Source: Topomyia yanbarensis
Taxonomy: Eukaryota > Arthropoda > Insecta > Diptera > Culicidae
Assembly: GCF_030247195.1 (NCBI RefSeq)
Contig: NC_080671.1
Span: 30,435,543-30,499,542 of the forward strand
DNA length: 64,000 nt
Reading direction: 5' to 3'
Part shown: piece after piece, positions 12,429-24,620 of the stretch
How the letters are laid out: every line of letters starts with the position of its first letter
Numbering within the stretch: position 1 is the stretch's first letter
Notes under the pieces: model-generated
Seen by the model: only the letters and a program-made list of their open reading frames with translations
The model's database searches: none
What the model was told of the DNA's origin: nothing
Translations under genes and position numbers: made by a program

Positions 12429-13744
12429 GGGGAAACCGAGGAGATTTGAAACAGTGCCCATGACTAGCGAAACAGTACCGTTAGGGACTCAACTATAGTG
12501 CCTTTATTTTATTTATATTGTGCCGACAAATCCTCCAATACACGCTAACTACGTTAAATGAATGGTTGAGTATTTACGGTAAACACACTACAAAAAACGA
12601 GCAAAAGTAAGTTTTCGTTATATTCTTCAAATTGGTATAATTTGGATATTAAGTGATGTTTTATCAAGAAAATATCATTATTATGAAGTCGTATAGTTAA
12701 CATTTATGAATTATATGCGTTTTTTCTATCTTTGCCATGTATAAATTGTAAATTGTGGAATAAGCCTCACTTCTCGACCTAGGAGAGTTGAAACACCTTG
12801 TTTCAACTCTCCTCGATGATGAACTTCTAGTCTTATGGTAATGTCGTAATCACATTAACGTTCCTGAACAAACAATAATAATCAAGATTCTTCTTTCCTG
12901 AATTGATAACAGTAATCAACATTCTCAATTTATTAGCGCTAGGTCATTTATAACCACGCAATATGCATTTGTTCTAATTGTTTACTCCTATCAGTTTCTG
13001 AAGCTTGAAACGAAGTAACCATAATTCTAAATAAACCAAATACTACCAACATGGATACCAAATTATCTGTTTTCGTAAACCTGTATCACTTGTAGTCATA
13101 AATAGTATCACTGGTCATATCAATCATTTTGATGAATGCAGAATGTCCTAGGGGAAGTTGTTGGACACTAATATAAAACTAAATATGTACGAAAAATGGG
13201 TATCAAATTTCTTGATTTTACAGTTATAGTTAATTAGTGGTTAAAAAAAGTATCTTACTGCTTATTACTGCTGATATCAGTGCAGAAATTCCTGCATTTG
13301 TAACCAAAATCTAACATAAATTTTCAAAACAAGTGTTAGTTTATACGTAGATATACAGTGTGAAAAATAGTGATAATAATGCATGTCATTTTTAAGAATT
13401 ATCTTGTGTGAACAAATAAAAATGACAATTGCAAAATTTGATGGTTTAGAAAACGTTTTGATAATATTTAACATAATTGGTTACTTGTTTCAACTCACAT
13501 TGATTGCTGTTTCAACTAACCTCGGTATGAGGAGAGTTGAAACAAAGAGAACACAGTTACATTGATTTTTGTAATTTTGTATTTTTGTGATGCTTTGTTA
13601 TTGATTTGTACCAGTTATTCTGATGTAATTTGATAAAGCATAAACAGAATTAAGAAATTTAAAAATAAGCAATCATCGAATGACAGTTTTTGTTGATTTA
13701 TCTAATAAAAACAAAAAATTGTTTCAACCCTCCTCGGTCTCCCC
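12429..13744. mobile_element. TA-flanked DNA transposon, 1.3 kb, non-autonomous
   Basis: Left end GGGGAAACCGAGGAGATTTG and the inverted right end (...ccctcctcggtctcccc) share about 25 bases, with TA at 12427-12428 and 13745-13746. The GAGGAGAGTTGAAAC subterminal motif is repeated in both orientations internally (about 12781-12815 and 13518-13540). It interrupts LINE ORF2. No transposase frame is present. Confidence 0.65.
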
Positions 13745-13901
13745 TACTTTTGGAGATTTTCTTCAAACCGAATTACCCTCCCTTCGACGCCAGGCATTGA
13801 AATTGTCGCTTGTTAAGTTCTAATCAAAGGCAAAGACCTTTGCATTGCTTCCATCTACATTCCTCCCAGAGCTTCGATGGGGCACCGAACGTTTTGTAGT
13901 A

Positions 13902-15298
13902 CCGTAAACCGGGGTGACATTGATCACTTTTCGAAGTAATCATTACATATTTTTTGACGTAACACATTTTTTTTAAGTTTAATATTTTTAAACCATGTAC
14001 TGATGTATAAAGGACATGATTGGATGGTTTTACCCGAAATTCTCTGCTTACCACTTTTTTTAAAAAAATCATTACAATTTGAAGTCCATTTTCATATTTC
14101 GGGGTGACTTTGATAACCTGTATGTTCACCCACATTAAGTTCTTGATGTCAATGTTTTTCATTCAAATGCTTGTTTAACCCATTCATGCCCATGTTGTTT
14201 GTGGACAACAACGTATTTAAACAGGTATAACTTTTGATTGGGTCAAGATTTGCTAACAAAAATAAGTAAGCCTTATTAATGTGATTATTGCCTTTAATTT
14301 GAGTATTAACAGTTACAAGCATCAGCTCTAGAACTGAAGTTATTGCAATTAGTCTGATTGGATTCCGATGGAGCAGTGCTGCCAGGCACAGTTTACGTTG
14401 ACGACGGAAAATGATTTTTTCATGTATCTTCGTTATGGTGCATTTATGAATTATCAATTTAGACTGTCGTTGGCTACGTTTTTCACTTAATTGGACTATT
14501 GTAATTATTCTAGGTGAATTGTAGAATTAGAGAATTAGAAGGTAAAAATTAAGCAGCTTCTAGCACTGGCATGAAAGCACCTATCTTTATGAAGATAGTC
14601 TTTTCGTGTTTCTTGACCCCACCGTTTTCAATGAAAAATAGTTTTGAAACCCTACATGCACTAGAAAAAAGTTGGGCATGAAAGGGTTAAACTAATGTTA
14701 AAAAGATATCCATTGTTAAATAGATGTTAATTGGCATTGTACACCGCATTTTAATATATTGGACAATTGAACTGACCAAAATTCGTATAAATCGGGCCTA
14801 ACTTGAATAAAAGTATCTAAAAACTTGCTTAACTGCAAAATTTGCTTTATTTCAGTGGTTTACCAATTAACAAAGATTTTCATCTATTTTAACATATTGG
14901 AGTAATGCATATAAAAAATATTGTGAATTTAAGCTTGAAATAATTTGAAATAATTGCTAACTAGTTTCACAAACAATTTTTTTAAATTAAGCAAGCTCTC
15001 AGAAATCGATTTGGCACATCCGATACCAAAGAAAAATAAAAACTCGCTTGGAATTTACTATTCTTGCTAAAATCTATGATTTATTTGTTGTATAAAAAAT
15101 AGACGCTTTAAGTCAAAATAAAATAAAGTAAAAGTTTAGATTTTTGCATATTTTGTACTCAAAAATCGAATAATGTACACTACTTCATAAATTTTGAGTA
15201 AAACTCATTACAAATTTGAATGATTAGGTAGACTATTCTACCTAAATGTGTAATCTACGAAAAAAGTTTCGAGTGATCAAAGTCACCCCGGTTTACGG
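13902..15298. mobile_element. TA-flanked DNA transposon, 1.4 kb, non-autonomous
   Basis: Terminal inverted repeats CCGTAAACCGGGGTGAC then TTGATCACT flank the element, with TA at 13900-13901 and 15299-15300. Removing it rejoins the LINE endonuclease reading across the site. Internal frames of 102-112 aa on the minus strand show no DDE/D pattern and are partly made of the nested piggyBac-type MITE at 14175-14690. Confidence 0.7.
14175..14690. mobile_element. piggyBac-type MITE, copy A
   Basis: Begins TTAACCCATTCATGCCC and ends GGGCATGAAAGGGTTAA. It therefore has TTAA at both ends (14175-14178, 14687-14690) followed by CCC-starting inverted repeats, which is the piggyBac signature. The body is about 508 bp without coding capacity. 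A diverged second copy lies at 24146-24620 and shares internal landmarks (GCAGTGCTGCCAG; cacctatctt; gaaaaaagttgg). It is nested inside the TA element at 13902-15298. Confidence 0.7.
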
Positions 15299-15303
15299 TA
15301 TCA

Positions 15304-16590
15304 CGGAATGGTAATAGATCTACATTAATCCAACATCTTTGCGACAATTTCAGCATGACCATCTTAAACACGGGAGAAATGACACGAATCCCTATACCAA
15401 CAGCAGGCACAAACGCGTTGGATTTATCGCTATGCTCGACACCGCTACAGGTAGATTGCATGTGGAAGATGATCCCTGATCCCTACGGTAGCGAACATTC
15501 ACTTATCGTAATTTCAATTGCTAACGGTTCAAGACCATCAGAAACAATCAATGTCTCGTATGACCTCACACGGAACATTGATTGGAAGAGTTACGCGATC
15601 GCGCTATCCGATAAAATCGAATGCACACAAGAGCTTCCTCCGGAGGAAGAGTACAAGTTTTTGGCTGGCTTGATTCTCGACAGTGCGAATCAAGCTCAGA
15701 CTAAACCAGTACCTAGCGCGAACACCCACGGACGGGACCTCTCTCACCCGCGGTGGGACAAAGAAAGCTCTGAGCTGTACGCGAAGAAGTCCGTAGAAGG
15801 ACTTCCGGGACGACGGGTTACCCGCTACCTATCGACAGTACGCAACGCTAGAAATGCGAATGAAGAGTCTAATGAAAGCCAGAAAACGCAGTTATTGGCG
15901 CCGGTTCGGCGACGGGTTAACAAGAGCAACAGCGATGAGCACTCTTTGGAGTACGACTGGACGATATTCAATTCGCTGGATATTCGGTTTCGCCAAGAAG
16001 ATCTGTCCGGAATTTTTTTCCTGTAGAGAAAACGTACCGCACCGCGTCTCCAAGCGATACCGCGACCGAAACAACGTTTTCAATGTTGGAGTTCTCACTT
16101 GCTTTCTTGTCATTTAACAATAACGCCCCAGGGCCAGACAGAATCAAATTTAGCTTGCTAAAGAATCTGCCAGACTCTGCCAAGATACGCTTGTTGAATT
16201 TATTTAACAAGTTTCTTGAGGGTAACATTGTCCCACATGACTGGAGACAAGTGAAGGTCATCGCTATCCAAAAACCACGAAAACCAGCCTTCGACCACAA
16301 CTCGTATCGACCGATTGCAATGCTGTCTTGCATCCGAAAAAGATGATCTTGTTTCGCCTCGACAATTGGGCAGAAGTAAATGGCTTACTGTCAGTTACTC
16401 AATTTCCGCAAAGGCAAAGAGACGAATGATTGCCTTGCGTTTCTTTCTACAGAAATCCAAATGGGCTATGCTAGCAAAGGGCAGATGGCACCAGTATTCC
16501 TAGATATTAAGGGGGCTTTTGATTCACTTTCTATCAACATTCTTTCACAGAGAAGCGGCACCAGCATGGACTTTCACCGATTTTGAATAA
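15304..16590 (+). pseudogene. LINE ORF2 fragment: endonuclease end to reverse transcriptase start
   Basis: The main frame 15355-16026 starts in the endonuclease C-terminal part (TILNTGEMTRIP, ALDLSLCSTPLQ, then a degraded SDH motif, here GSEHSLIV). It continues through the linker and shifts frame near 15854 and again near 16083. The next frame carries the RT block APGPDRIKFSLLKNLPDSAK and SYRPIAMLSCIRK, and a third frame carries VFLDIKGAFDSLSINIL, the RT motif A region with its aspartate. The catalytic YxDD segment is missing because the copy ends near 16600. At least three frameshifts mean no functional protein. Confidence 0.7.
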
Positions 16591-16599
16591 CTTTTTGCT

Positions 16600-17050
16600 A
16601 GACCTGTTTTTTTATTCAGTTCGTTTATTTGATAGGCATAAATGCGTTAGCTTGGCGGTGCCAAATTCTTTTGTTTTTTACATTTTAAATACTTAAAACT
16701 AGGAGGTTACAATGTTCAGATTTTTTTATATTGAGAGGAATAATTCTACAGCTATCTTAAGACTAGAAATACAGTTCTATATGCAAGAGTAGGGACAAAA
16801 GATTTTTTTATGATATATTTTAAAACAAGAAATCCAGTTTGATATTCAAAAGGGGTGGAATAGTTTTTTACGAAATATTTTACAGTTATCTTAAAACTAA
16901 AAATATAAAAAAATATATATAAAAGGGGGAACAAATATTTATGAGAAATTTCACAGATATCTTAAAACTAGGGATACAATTCTATTTACAAGATGGGATG
17001 CTAGACATGTTGTTTGAAAAGCACATGAATTTTCCGCATGGCGATTTAAC
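16600..17050. repeat. Degenerate tandem repeat, about 100-bp period
   Basis: Three diverged units are recognisable by the recurring phrase 'acagctatcttaagactagaaatac' (about 16749, 16879 and 16952 with variation), each followed by an A/G-rich stretch. They lie between the truncated LINE (ending near 16600) and the next copy's 5' end. No gene is seen. Confidence 0.4.
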
Positions 17051-17218
17051 AACATCGCGATTTGGCAGTTCGGTTTCTCATCTCGCTCAGTTCAGACGCT
17101 AGCAATCGCTCCGCTGCTGTAGCAGGGCAAGTAATCAAACTTACCCACGCGCCGCTTGTTCTATTTGCAGAGGCAAAAATTGATTCCTTCTACCTAGTGT
17201 GTGAAACGTGAATAAATA

Positions 17219-17428
17219 ATGAATGACAATACAACGCAAGAGTATGTCCCGTTGCGGGCAAACAGTGTTGCTGTTGACTTCTCGAAATGTCCGGTAAGAC
17301 CATCGATTCGTGAAGTGGAGCATTTTTTGAAGGTGAACATTAAGCTCAACGTAGCAGAAGTTAATGTGGTACTGATTATGTTCAAAACATTAGTCATGCA
17401 GAATTCTTCACTTCCCAGAACAACATGA
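17219..17428 (+). pseudogene. LINE ORF1 N-terminal fragment
   Basis: A 69-codon frame from an ATG that follows a plausible leader. Its opening residues (MNDNTTQEYVPLRANSVAVD) and the SKCPVRPSIREVEHFL block are what I recognise as the start of a mosquito I-type ORF1, an RNA-binding Gag-like protein. The frame terminates shortly before sequence that begins CAGGGCCGGCGGAACAC (17446), probably another element's end. A full-length ORF1 of this family would be several hundred residues, so this is a broken gene. Confidence 0.55.
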
Positions 17429-17445
17429 AACACGTCCTCGAATGT

Positions 17446-17530
17446 CAGGGCCGGCGGAACACTTTTGTCCCGAGTGGGTAGTAAGCTTCGGAGTGGTCAT
17501 ACATGGTGTGTGTAAGTAAAAAATTTTCTG
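17446..17530. repeat. hAT-style terminal repeat, left-facing
   Basis: CAGGGCCGGCGGAACAC followed by a 'cgagtgggtag' motif. The inverted counterpart (gtgttccggccggccctg, with 'cgagtgggtag' twice) ends at 29442. Flanking octamers do not match (tcgaatgt versus accacgcg), so the pairing is uncertain. Confidence 0.4.
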
Positions 17531-18598
17531 ATAATAGCTGGTGGCTATTTGTAAACAACGTCAACTTTGTCTTTGTCAACAGGTTATATGACCGACGGCG
17601 CAGCGAAAATACTACAAATGTTCCACAGCTAGGTTCAAATTACACCATTTTTTAAATTTCGTTGCATTAATTTTCCGTTTCTTGCGATAAAACCTTCTTT
17701 TCGCGGGTACTGAAGCTTGCATGATAGTATTGGCTAATGGGAAGGTATCTCCGACGACCGACATCCTTTCAGGCTTAATGGAGATCGATTTGAATATTTC
17801 TCCGAAGGCAAAAAATAATGCCGATAAGTCCTTTTCGACACTAATTATATCCATCTAATATAACCGGTTCCTGGATGGTCTTCTTCCGAACCAAAAATAA
17901 GCCACAACACTCCACTGTGTACGAAGAAGTACTTTGTTTACGTACCCGCCCGGGAAGTAGAGATTGATTGTGTATTCTCCGAGAGGGGCCTTAAGTACGA
18001 AATATGGGGTAGGCTCCATCCAGAACCCTTTGCTTCGGCAAGTGAAAATTCTGGTGTGCAAGCAATTACGTTAAGCAAAAATCGAGGAGTATAAGAAAAC
18101 AATTTATTTTTCATCAGCCTCATTTCGAGCCTTTCGAAGGATCTGTTCTTCCAAACTTTGTTCTTTTGAACAGTGCTTGGTGACCTGTTTGCCTTTTTGT
18201 TCTGCGGGGCATGATAAATATTATTGTTTATTGTCAGGCTTTAACCCCGAGGGTCATTCGCCTAATTTTGCGAAAAATGTAAGAAAGTACATTGTATTCA
18301 TAAAGCAAATGCTGCTATGTTGTAGGTGTTCGCGATCTAGTCGAAATGGCTTCCTGTGAGGCACCTCCAGAAAGACTGACATGTTAGCTGTGTTGATGCA
18401 ACTCGCAAGAAGATCGTAAAAGTGACACTTAGTGTAGTTCAAATCTGGTTGAGTAAATCGGCATCCTTGAGAAAGTTGAGAAGAGTTTCCTCTCGTACCG
18501 GATCATTAGATATGGCTTCTCGTATTGAATCGATATCGTGGAGTCGACGAAGTTCGTCCAGTTCGCGGAATTCGATTATTAAGTGCCCGATGGTAAGC

Positions 18599-19200
18599 CT
18601 AGTGTTGCATGAGGCGCATATAGGTGGATCCCCGCCGGCAACAAGATAAGCATGGGTGATTTTCGTGTGTCCGACTCTGAGCCGGGACAGAGCACGTTGT
18701 TCGAATCGTGACTCCCTGTCGATCCATTTTCCTATGGTTTAATTTTCCGGCTCTAGAACTAAACCAATAGTTGTTGAAATGTTGTTGTATTTTATCCCTA
18801 ACCAAACGGTTGATGTCGGCTCCCGGAACTTCCTTATTGATAGGTGTAGGACAGCTACGACCAAGGCATGCTAGACGATCAGCTTCGATATTTCCAGTTA
18901 TTCCGCTGTGTCCGGGTATCCAACAAAGCGTGGTCAGTGGATCTAGGGAGTCTTCAATTGCCTGAACGAAAGGATGGCGGGATTCCCCCTTATCTATCGC
19001 GGTAAGCACTGAAAGCGAGTCATAGAATACGACTACCGGAATATTTGGGGTTTTTTTGGTAATGGCCAACAAAATGGCGGCCGCCTCAGCTGAGAAAACC
19101 GAGCATCCCGATGACAGTCGATGTGCGAGATCAGTTTCGAGACCATGTACTCCGAAACCAACCCGGATTTGCTTGCGAGTTTGTTGAACTCCGGAAGAAC
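18599..19200 (-). pseudogene. LINE ORF2 RNase H domain and C-terminus
   Basis: Frame with the RNase H blocks VVVFYDSLSVLTAI (catalytic aspartate in YDS) and CWIPGHSGITGNIEADRLA (histidine and final aspartate region). This RNase H degrades the RNA strand during target-primed reverse transcription in I-clade LINEs. The upstream part of the domain (EAAAILLAITKK) is readable to about 19100. The frame then runs into a cysteine-containing tail and is open for 157 codons. It is the best preserved piece of this LINE. Confidence 0.75.
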
Positions 19201-19289
19201 TACTAAAGGTGCGTCCCTGGCTTTGATCTTCTTTATCAGGTAGAAGTTTATGTTCAGGCCGCGTTCATGGTAGTTTCGCCCGATCTTAA

Positions 19290-21317
19290 ATGTTCCTAGC
19301 GGTGTTTAACAGATAGCACTCGTTCCCAGTGGTTTTCTCCAAGAATCCAACAGCACGTTTTATATCGTCGATAGCTACGAACCAAGGAAATGGGAGAAGA
19401 CTCGCTTCGACGCATAAGGCCCGGGTGGGAGAGCTGGGCAGGAGGCCATCAGCACTACGAATGGATCCGTTGTATACCGGAGTTAGTGAGCGCACGAGTT
19501 AATCAGAAGAACAGCAAGTGAGCTCTAGTCCATATAACATTTTGCTGGTTAGGATACTTTGGCTAACATTCAAGATTGTGTGACGATTACTCCGGTTGTG
19601 TCGGCTGCTTATCGTACGGATTAGTTTCCGACGGCTTTCGCAGTCCTTCTTGATTCGACGAAAGTGCGGTCCAAAGGTTTCGGTTCGGTCGAGTGAAACA
19701 CCTAATATGATAAGCTCCTTACGATAGCGTAGTGTCTGACCATTGAGGGTGATAGGCCGGTCAGTAGCGCGATGATGCTATCCGCAAAGGTGTCGAAATG
19801 TTGAAGCCGTGCTTCTCGGCCCACCGGCCGATAGCACTGACTGCGGCTTGTAATTTGCGTCGAACTCGCTTGGGATGGGGACCCGTCACCACTATCAGTA
19901 TGTCGTCTGCATATACGAAGATATGGATTCCTTTAGGCAGGTATCGGTAAACGGAATTCATTGCAATTAGGAAAAGCGTAACTGATAATACTGATCCCTG
20001 TGGGACTCCAATGTGTTCAGGAAAATAGTCAGAGAAACTGCCGTCGATAGCGACTTTGTATCTCCGATTAAACATTAGACATTAGACAGGAACTCCTGGA
20101 TGTAATTACCTAGATTGCCCCGGACACCCCAATCGCGGAGTTGTTCGAGTATGCCGTTCCGCCAAACCGTGTTATAGGCTTTAGCAAGATCGATTGCAGC
20201 GATATCGATGTGATGTCCTTCATTTCGAGCTTGCGTGATTGTCTCTCCGAGCGATCCAAAGTAGATACTCGTTCCTCTTCCGTGACGAAATGCGAATTGT
20301 CGATCGTCCAGTAGTTGATTATTTTCCAGAAAAGAGACCAGTCGACGGTTCACTAGTTTCTCCAGAATTTTTCCGAAGCAGCTCAGAAGGCTAATTGGTC
20401 GAACGACATCCGGTACATCTTTTTGGTATGGGAACTACGAGTGCTTCTTTCCATGAGGCGGGGAATTGGCCGCTTAACCAGATTTGATTTAGACTGTTTA
20501 GTAGTGCTCGTTTTCCTTGAGCGGGAAGGTGACGTAGCATTGGATATCCTATTTCATCCATTCCAGCGGATTTTCCTCGTGCTGTGCCTAGTGCGAAAGC
20601 CAATTCGTTTGGTGAGAATGGTTGGTTATATTGAGTGTTGGGGTTCCCAGAGAAATAAATCGGGCTATTCTGTTTGTTTACTGTGCGCCGTTGAAAGGAT
20701 TCACAATATGCGTTAACGGAAGACAGTTGTGCGAAATATTTCCCAAGCTCGTTGGCGACTTGGTTAGGGTCCTCGAGTGGGCCATCAGGGGTCAAAATAG
20801 TGAACCCGCTCTGCCGGCGTTTCCCGCTGAAGGCGTTGACGCGCCTCCATAGCTCGGTGGTAGGTGAATCTGGATGGATCCCGTCAAGGAAGTCAGACCA
20901 GCTTTTGTCTTTGGCTTCACGTACATCTTTCCTGCAAGCGTTACGTAGTTTCCGGAAGGTTGCAGCATGTATTTCCCTCTCTGGGTGATCCAATGGAGTC
21001 CTTTTCAGCATTCGTAGCGCCTTGCGCCTACTTTTTAAAGCTGTGCGCACTTCGGGGCACCACCCGTGAATAGCTTTGTGTGAAGGATTACCGCTGGTCC
21101 TGGGTATACTATTTTCGGCTGCTTTAACAATGATTTGGGAGAGTTCTTCCGAGCTGTATGTAAGGTCCCGATCAGTAAGGTCTATGTAATTATTTTCGAA
21201 GTCTGCCCAGTTTACTCGGTCGTACAGCCATCTCCTGCGACGCGTGGAAGAGGGTGGTCGTTCGTTGAGGGTACTCTGAACAGGATGGTGGTCGCTCCCA
21301 TGAGTGTCTGAAGACAC
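19290..21317 (-). pseudogene. LINE ORF2 linker and reverse transcriptase
   Basis: Consecutive minus-strand frames carry the pre-RT linker (21317-20391, 308 aa, with SAGMDEIGYPMLRHLP and WKEALVVPIPK), then RT motifs (20353-20075: QFAFRHGRG, AAIDLAKAYNTVWR with the motif A aspartate), then GVPQGSVLS and FVYADDILIV (20075-19761, the catalytic YADD), then the thumb (19495-19286, YNGSIRSADGLLPSSPTRAL). Catalytic residues survive, but frame breaks near 20391, 20075 and 19761 prevent a continuous protein. Confidence 0.8.
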
Positions 21318-21448
21318 TTACCAGCTGAGTAGGCCAATAATGTTGCTGGAAGTTATGGTAAGGTCAATGGCAGATGACGATCGAGCGTTAGAGAACGTAT
21401 TGTTGCCATCGTTTAGTAGGATGGCGCCAGACTGCTCAAGCAGTAAAA

Positions 21449-21697
21449 CTATATAATTGCCTCTTCTAGTATCAATTCTGCTTCCCCATGCTGTAGGTGT
21501 GTGTTAAAGTCTGCCATAATGGTAAATGGTTGATCTAGTCGGTCGAACAGGTCCCGGAGCTTCCCCTTCAGATTGTCTATTGTGCTTGATGGGATGTAGA
21601 TTGAAACCATGGTGATCGAGAATGGGTTAGACAGCCTTACCGCCACGGCGAGCAGCGGGGTGTCGAGATGAACGGCGCATGGATGCCCAATAGTGAT
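21449..21697 (-). pseudogene. LINE endonuclease C-terminal half
   Basis: SITMVSIYIPSS followed by FTIMADFNTHLQHG matches the region around the catalytic DFN motif of apurinic-type LINE endonucleases, here with A in the usual GDFNAH context (ADFNTH). It is separated from its N-terminal half (25490-26188) by the 3.8-kb insertion. Confidence 0.7.
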
Positions 21698-22587
21698 ATT
21701 TTAAGGGATATTTTAATCATTTTCATTATATATTCAGCAAAATCGCTTTCTAGTTATGATGACTGTATTAAATAAGACTATATTATTGTAAACTACGTTC
21801 AACACAACCGTTTGTTTAACTTCAGCTTAAAACTAACTGAAAATAATAGACTTGCTGTGTATTGCACCAACTTTAAACATTTTATTCCGAATTTGAAAGA
21901 TAAAAAAGTTACATTGTACGGCTAGATCCGGCAAAGTTGCTGAAGCAGTTTTGCAAAACAAGATTTCAGCTATGCAAAAAATATTTGAACTCTTCCAATC
22001 TTGTCCGTTCCACCAATCCCAAGCGATTTGAGAATATTGAAATTTTTACTAATTTGTTGTACACCGAAATGCTGTAGGGCAAAATACTATGTTTGCCAAA
22101 ATGTATATCTATGGAAATATGCACAGGCGTCCCTTTTCTTCTCCCTTTCCCACTGATCAACTGTTTATGCAACTGGAAAAACAAATGTATTCACAAAGAT
22201 CACCCAGAAATTACTAGTACAGGTCGGACTCGATTATCCGGGGATTCGATTATCCGGGGAAAATGATTCGATTATCCGGGTGTTTTGAAAAAAATCAAAT
22301 TTCAACTATAATGTCTAATTATAGTGCTAATTCCATCATTGCCGTCAATAGAACTTTTTTTTCGGGCAATTGGGGGGTCTAGGGTAAACCTCCTCTCAAA
22401 TTTTAACCTACCTCAAAAATAGCTTATATATGGGTTATTCCGCGCAAAGTGACCTAAAAAAACAAAACTTGGAATCGACAATCATGGATTGGAACCAGTT
22501 TTGAAGAAATTGTTCATTTAGAGATAATATATAATAACCTAAATTGTTGTGTCGTTTAAACAGCCCCTCAGTCCATGGGAACACTCT

Positions 22588-23489
22588 TAACTGTTATGTG
22601 TCCGACGCGGTACCCGGATACCTTTTTAGGTTACAAATAATGAAATTCCGATGTTTTATCCTTAGCTGGAAATTGAAACTTTGTGACATCTTAGAACTTC
22701 ACTAAGTCAAGCTTTTGGGATAATAATGTTTTTGATATAGTAAGAAGGGAGTGAGGAGGGTCTCCTGAATGTCTTACTATGTCACAGGCCGACGTGGATA
22801 CCCGGGTACCCCCAAAACTGAAATGCCAATAACTAAGGTAATTTCCAACCGATTTTGATACTTTTGGGTGTTTTGGATTCAAGAACTCATCCACTTTTAA
22901 ACTTGGTAAAAATGAATCGGGTTATTCCAACCGGTTCCCGGGAATCCGGATTTCCGGAAGCATGTTCCAGTGCCTGGATACTATTTGTGAATTTCAATGG
23001 AATACTAGCAACATGGGTATCAAAATTATTGGCATAGCATCAATAGGCTGTACCTCGTGGTATTGGAACCATTTGGTGATTTCACCCCGAAACAGACATT
23101 CCGGAGCAGGCTCCCGTAGGGCCGTGAATGGCCATTCCATTCCAATTCCATTTTTCAAACTACCATAGGATCCCGCAACAATAAATAACAGACTTCCGAG
23201 ACAATTTGAAGAGTTTTGATACTCATTTTGCTAGGGCATTATTTAAATTTACAAATCATACCCTAGTACTGAAACATTACTCCGGAAAATCCGGATTACC
23301 AAGAACCAGATCCATTCATTGGGTTCAATGTTACAGAATCTAAAAGTGGACGAGTTCCTGAATCTAAAACATCAAGTGTCAAAATCGGTTAAAGGAAGCC
23401 ATAGATATGAGCATTTTTTTTTTGGGAACCCTGGTACCCTCGTTGGCCTGTTATAGGTGTTTTTTTTTGTTGAACACATAACAGTTAAT
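22588..23489. repeat. Foldback repeat (long imperfect inverted repeat)
   Basis: The left arm starts TTAACTGTTATGTGTCCGAC (22588) and the right arm ends with the inverse, gttgaacacataacagttaa (to 23489). Inner parts also pair: left 'ccgattttgatacttttgggtgttttggattcaagaactcatccactttta' (about 22850-22900) corresponds to the reverse complement of about 23345-23395. The centre is near 23040-23230. No coding capacity. Confidence 0.6.
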
Positions 23490-24145
23490 TTGAACAAATT
23501 GTTTAAAAAAATGTTTTTCTTCGGATTATATCTCCGGTACTGTTTGCACTAGAATCAATCAGCGAGATATTTTTTTTTAAGATTTGTTTAGGGATTTCAA
23601 AAAAAACGAAAAGTTTTTAATGCCAATATTGCCAAATATGCAACTTTTTAATTTTACACTAAAAGTACATTTTTCTCGTAATTCATCGGTTACTGTAGGC
23701 CACATAAAACGTCATTATACCTACATTGCTTGGTCGGTTTCTGGCTATCTCTTGGGATTATGATGACATGCTTCTCAGGATTCTGTTTGGGATACTTTTT
23801 AAGATTCTGATCGAAGTTTTCTTAGCATCCCAATGGAATCTATTTCAGAACTTCGATTCAATATTTATCCGTATTTCTACGGTTTTTCTCTAAATTTTGA
23901 TGCAGGGTTCTAGAGAAAAACTTCTTAAATGTCTAGTGGAATCTTTCTCAAGATAGAATTCCACTGAAGATTATGCTTTATTCCAGATACTGACAGAATC
24001 ATGGTCCTATTATCATTGGAATCCGGTGTAATGTCCTGATGAATATCCTGCTTTGAGTTCCAGTCGACTTTGACACAAACAATATTGCTCTTCTCCCATT
24101 ATCCCCTTCAACAAGTGATTTCTGCTCAGAATCCCAATAGAATCT

Positions 24146-24620
24146 TTAACCCGTTCGTGCCCTTCTGGTTGATGAACAACCATGTCTCTATATAACTATA
24201 ACTTTTGGTTTACACAACGTCAAGTAAGGCTAATAACTGCGACTAAGATCTTTCATTTGAGCACTAAAAGTTATAAATATTAGCATTAGAACAGAAGTTA
24301 TTACAATTAATCTGATTGGGATCCGCTGAAGCAGTGCTGCCAGGGATAGTTTTATGTTAATGGCGAAATTGAAATTTTGGAATATTTTCTTAGCCTGGGA
24401 ATATTACTGAAAACTGCTGAAACTTTCTAATTTAGATTGCCCTCAATTACCTTTTTTATGCAATTGCACTAGATCGGCAGGTAAATATTGAGCAGCTGCA
24501 AAAGAAGCACCTATCTTTCTTAAACCAGGTTTTTCGTGTTTCTTGTCGCCAACAGTTTTAATAAAAAATAGTTTTGGGACTCTATACGCGGTAGAAAAAA
24601 GTTGGTCAAGAAACGGTTAA
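24146..24620. mobile_element. piggyBac-type MITE, copy B
   Basis: TTAA ends (24146-24149, 24617-24620) with CCCGTTCGTGCCC at the left and a decayed right inverted repeat. It is colinear with copy A at 14175-14690 over its length, including GCAGTGCTGCCAG and the aaaaaagttgg stretch before the right end. Confidence 0.65.

Larger units (their letters stand above)
12270..16600 (+). mobile_element. Plus-strand LINE remnant (I/Jockey-type, ORF2), split by two DNA elements
   Basis: Three blocks on the plus strand form one degraded ORF2. Block 1 is about 12270-12428 (start of the apurinic-type endonuclease, LQWNSRSILPK-like). Block 2 is 13745-13899 (endonuclease middle). Block 3 is 15301-16600 (endonuclease end, linker and start of reverse transcriptase). 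The gaps are exactly the two TA-flanked elements at 12429-13744 and 13902-15298. The order and spacing match other copies of the family at 27.4-28.2 kb. It is truncated within the RT domain and lacks the 3' half. Stops and frameshifts occur in every block. Confidence 0.65.
17055..18420 (+). mobile_element. 5' end and ORF1 of a second plus-strand LINE copy
   Basis: A G+C-richer leader (17055-17218) precedes an ATG at 17219. The frame to 17428 reads like the N-terminus of an I-type LINE ORF1 (MNDNTTQEYVPLRANSVAVD, then SKCPVRPSIREVEHFLK). The frame is then lost. ORF1-type sequence resumes at about 17900-18100 in other phases, in a segment nearly colinear with 42823-43010, the 'tacgaagaagta...cccgctcgggaagtagagattga' block. 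The 3' continuation (zinc knuckles, ORF2) lies beyond the minus-strand LINE at 26.9-28.2 kb. The copy is dead. Confidence 0.6.

Noticed and set aside
13824..14457. Two minus-strand frames (112 and 102 aa) as a transposase
   Set aside because: No DDE/D or helix-turn-helix pattern; the frames straddle the nested MITE.
15892..16333. Minus-strand frames of 73 and 121 aa
   Set aside because: Antisense of the LINE RT region, which is clearly coding-derived on the plus strand.
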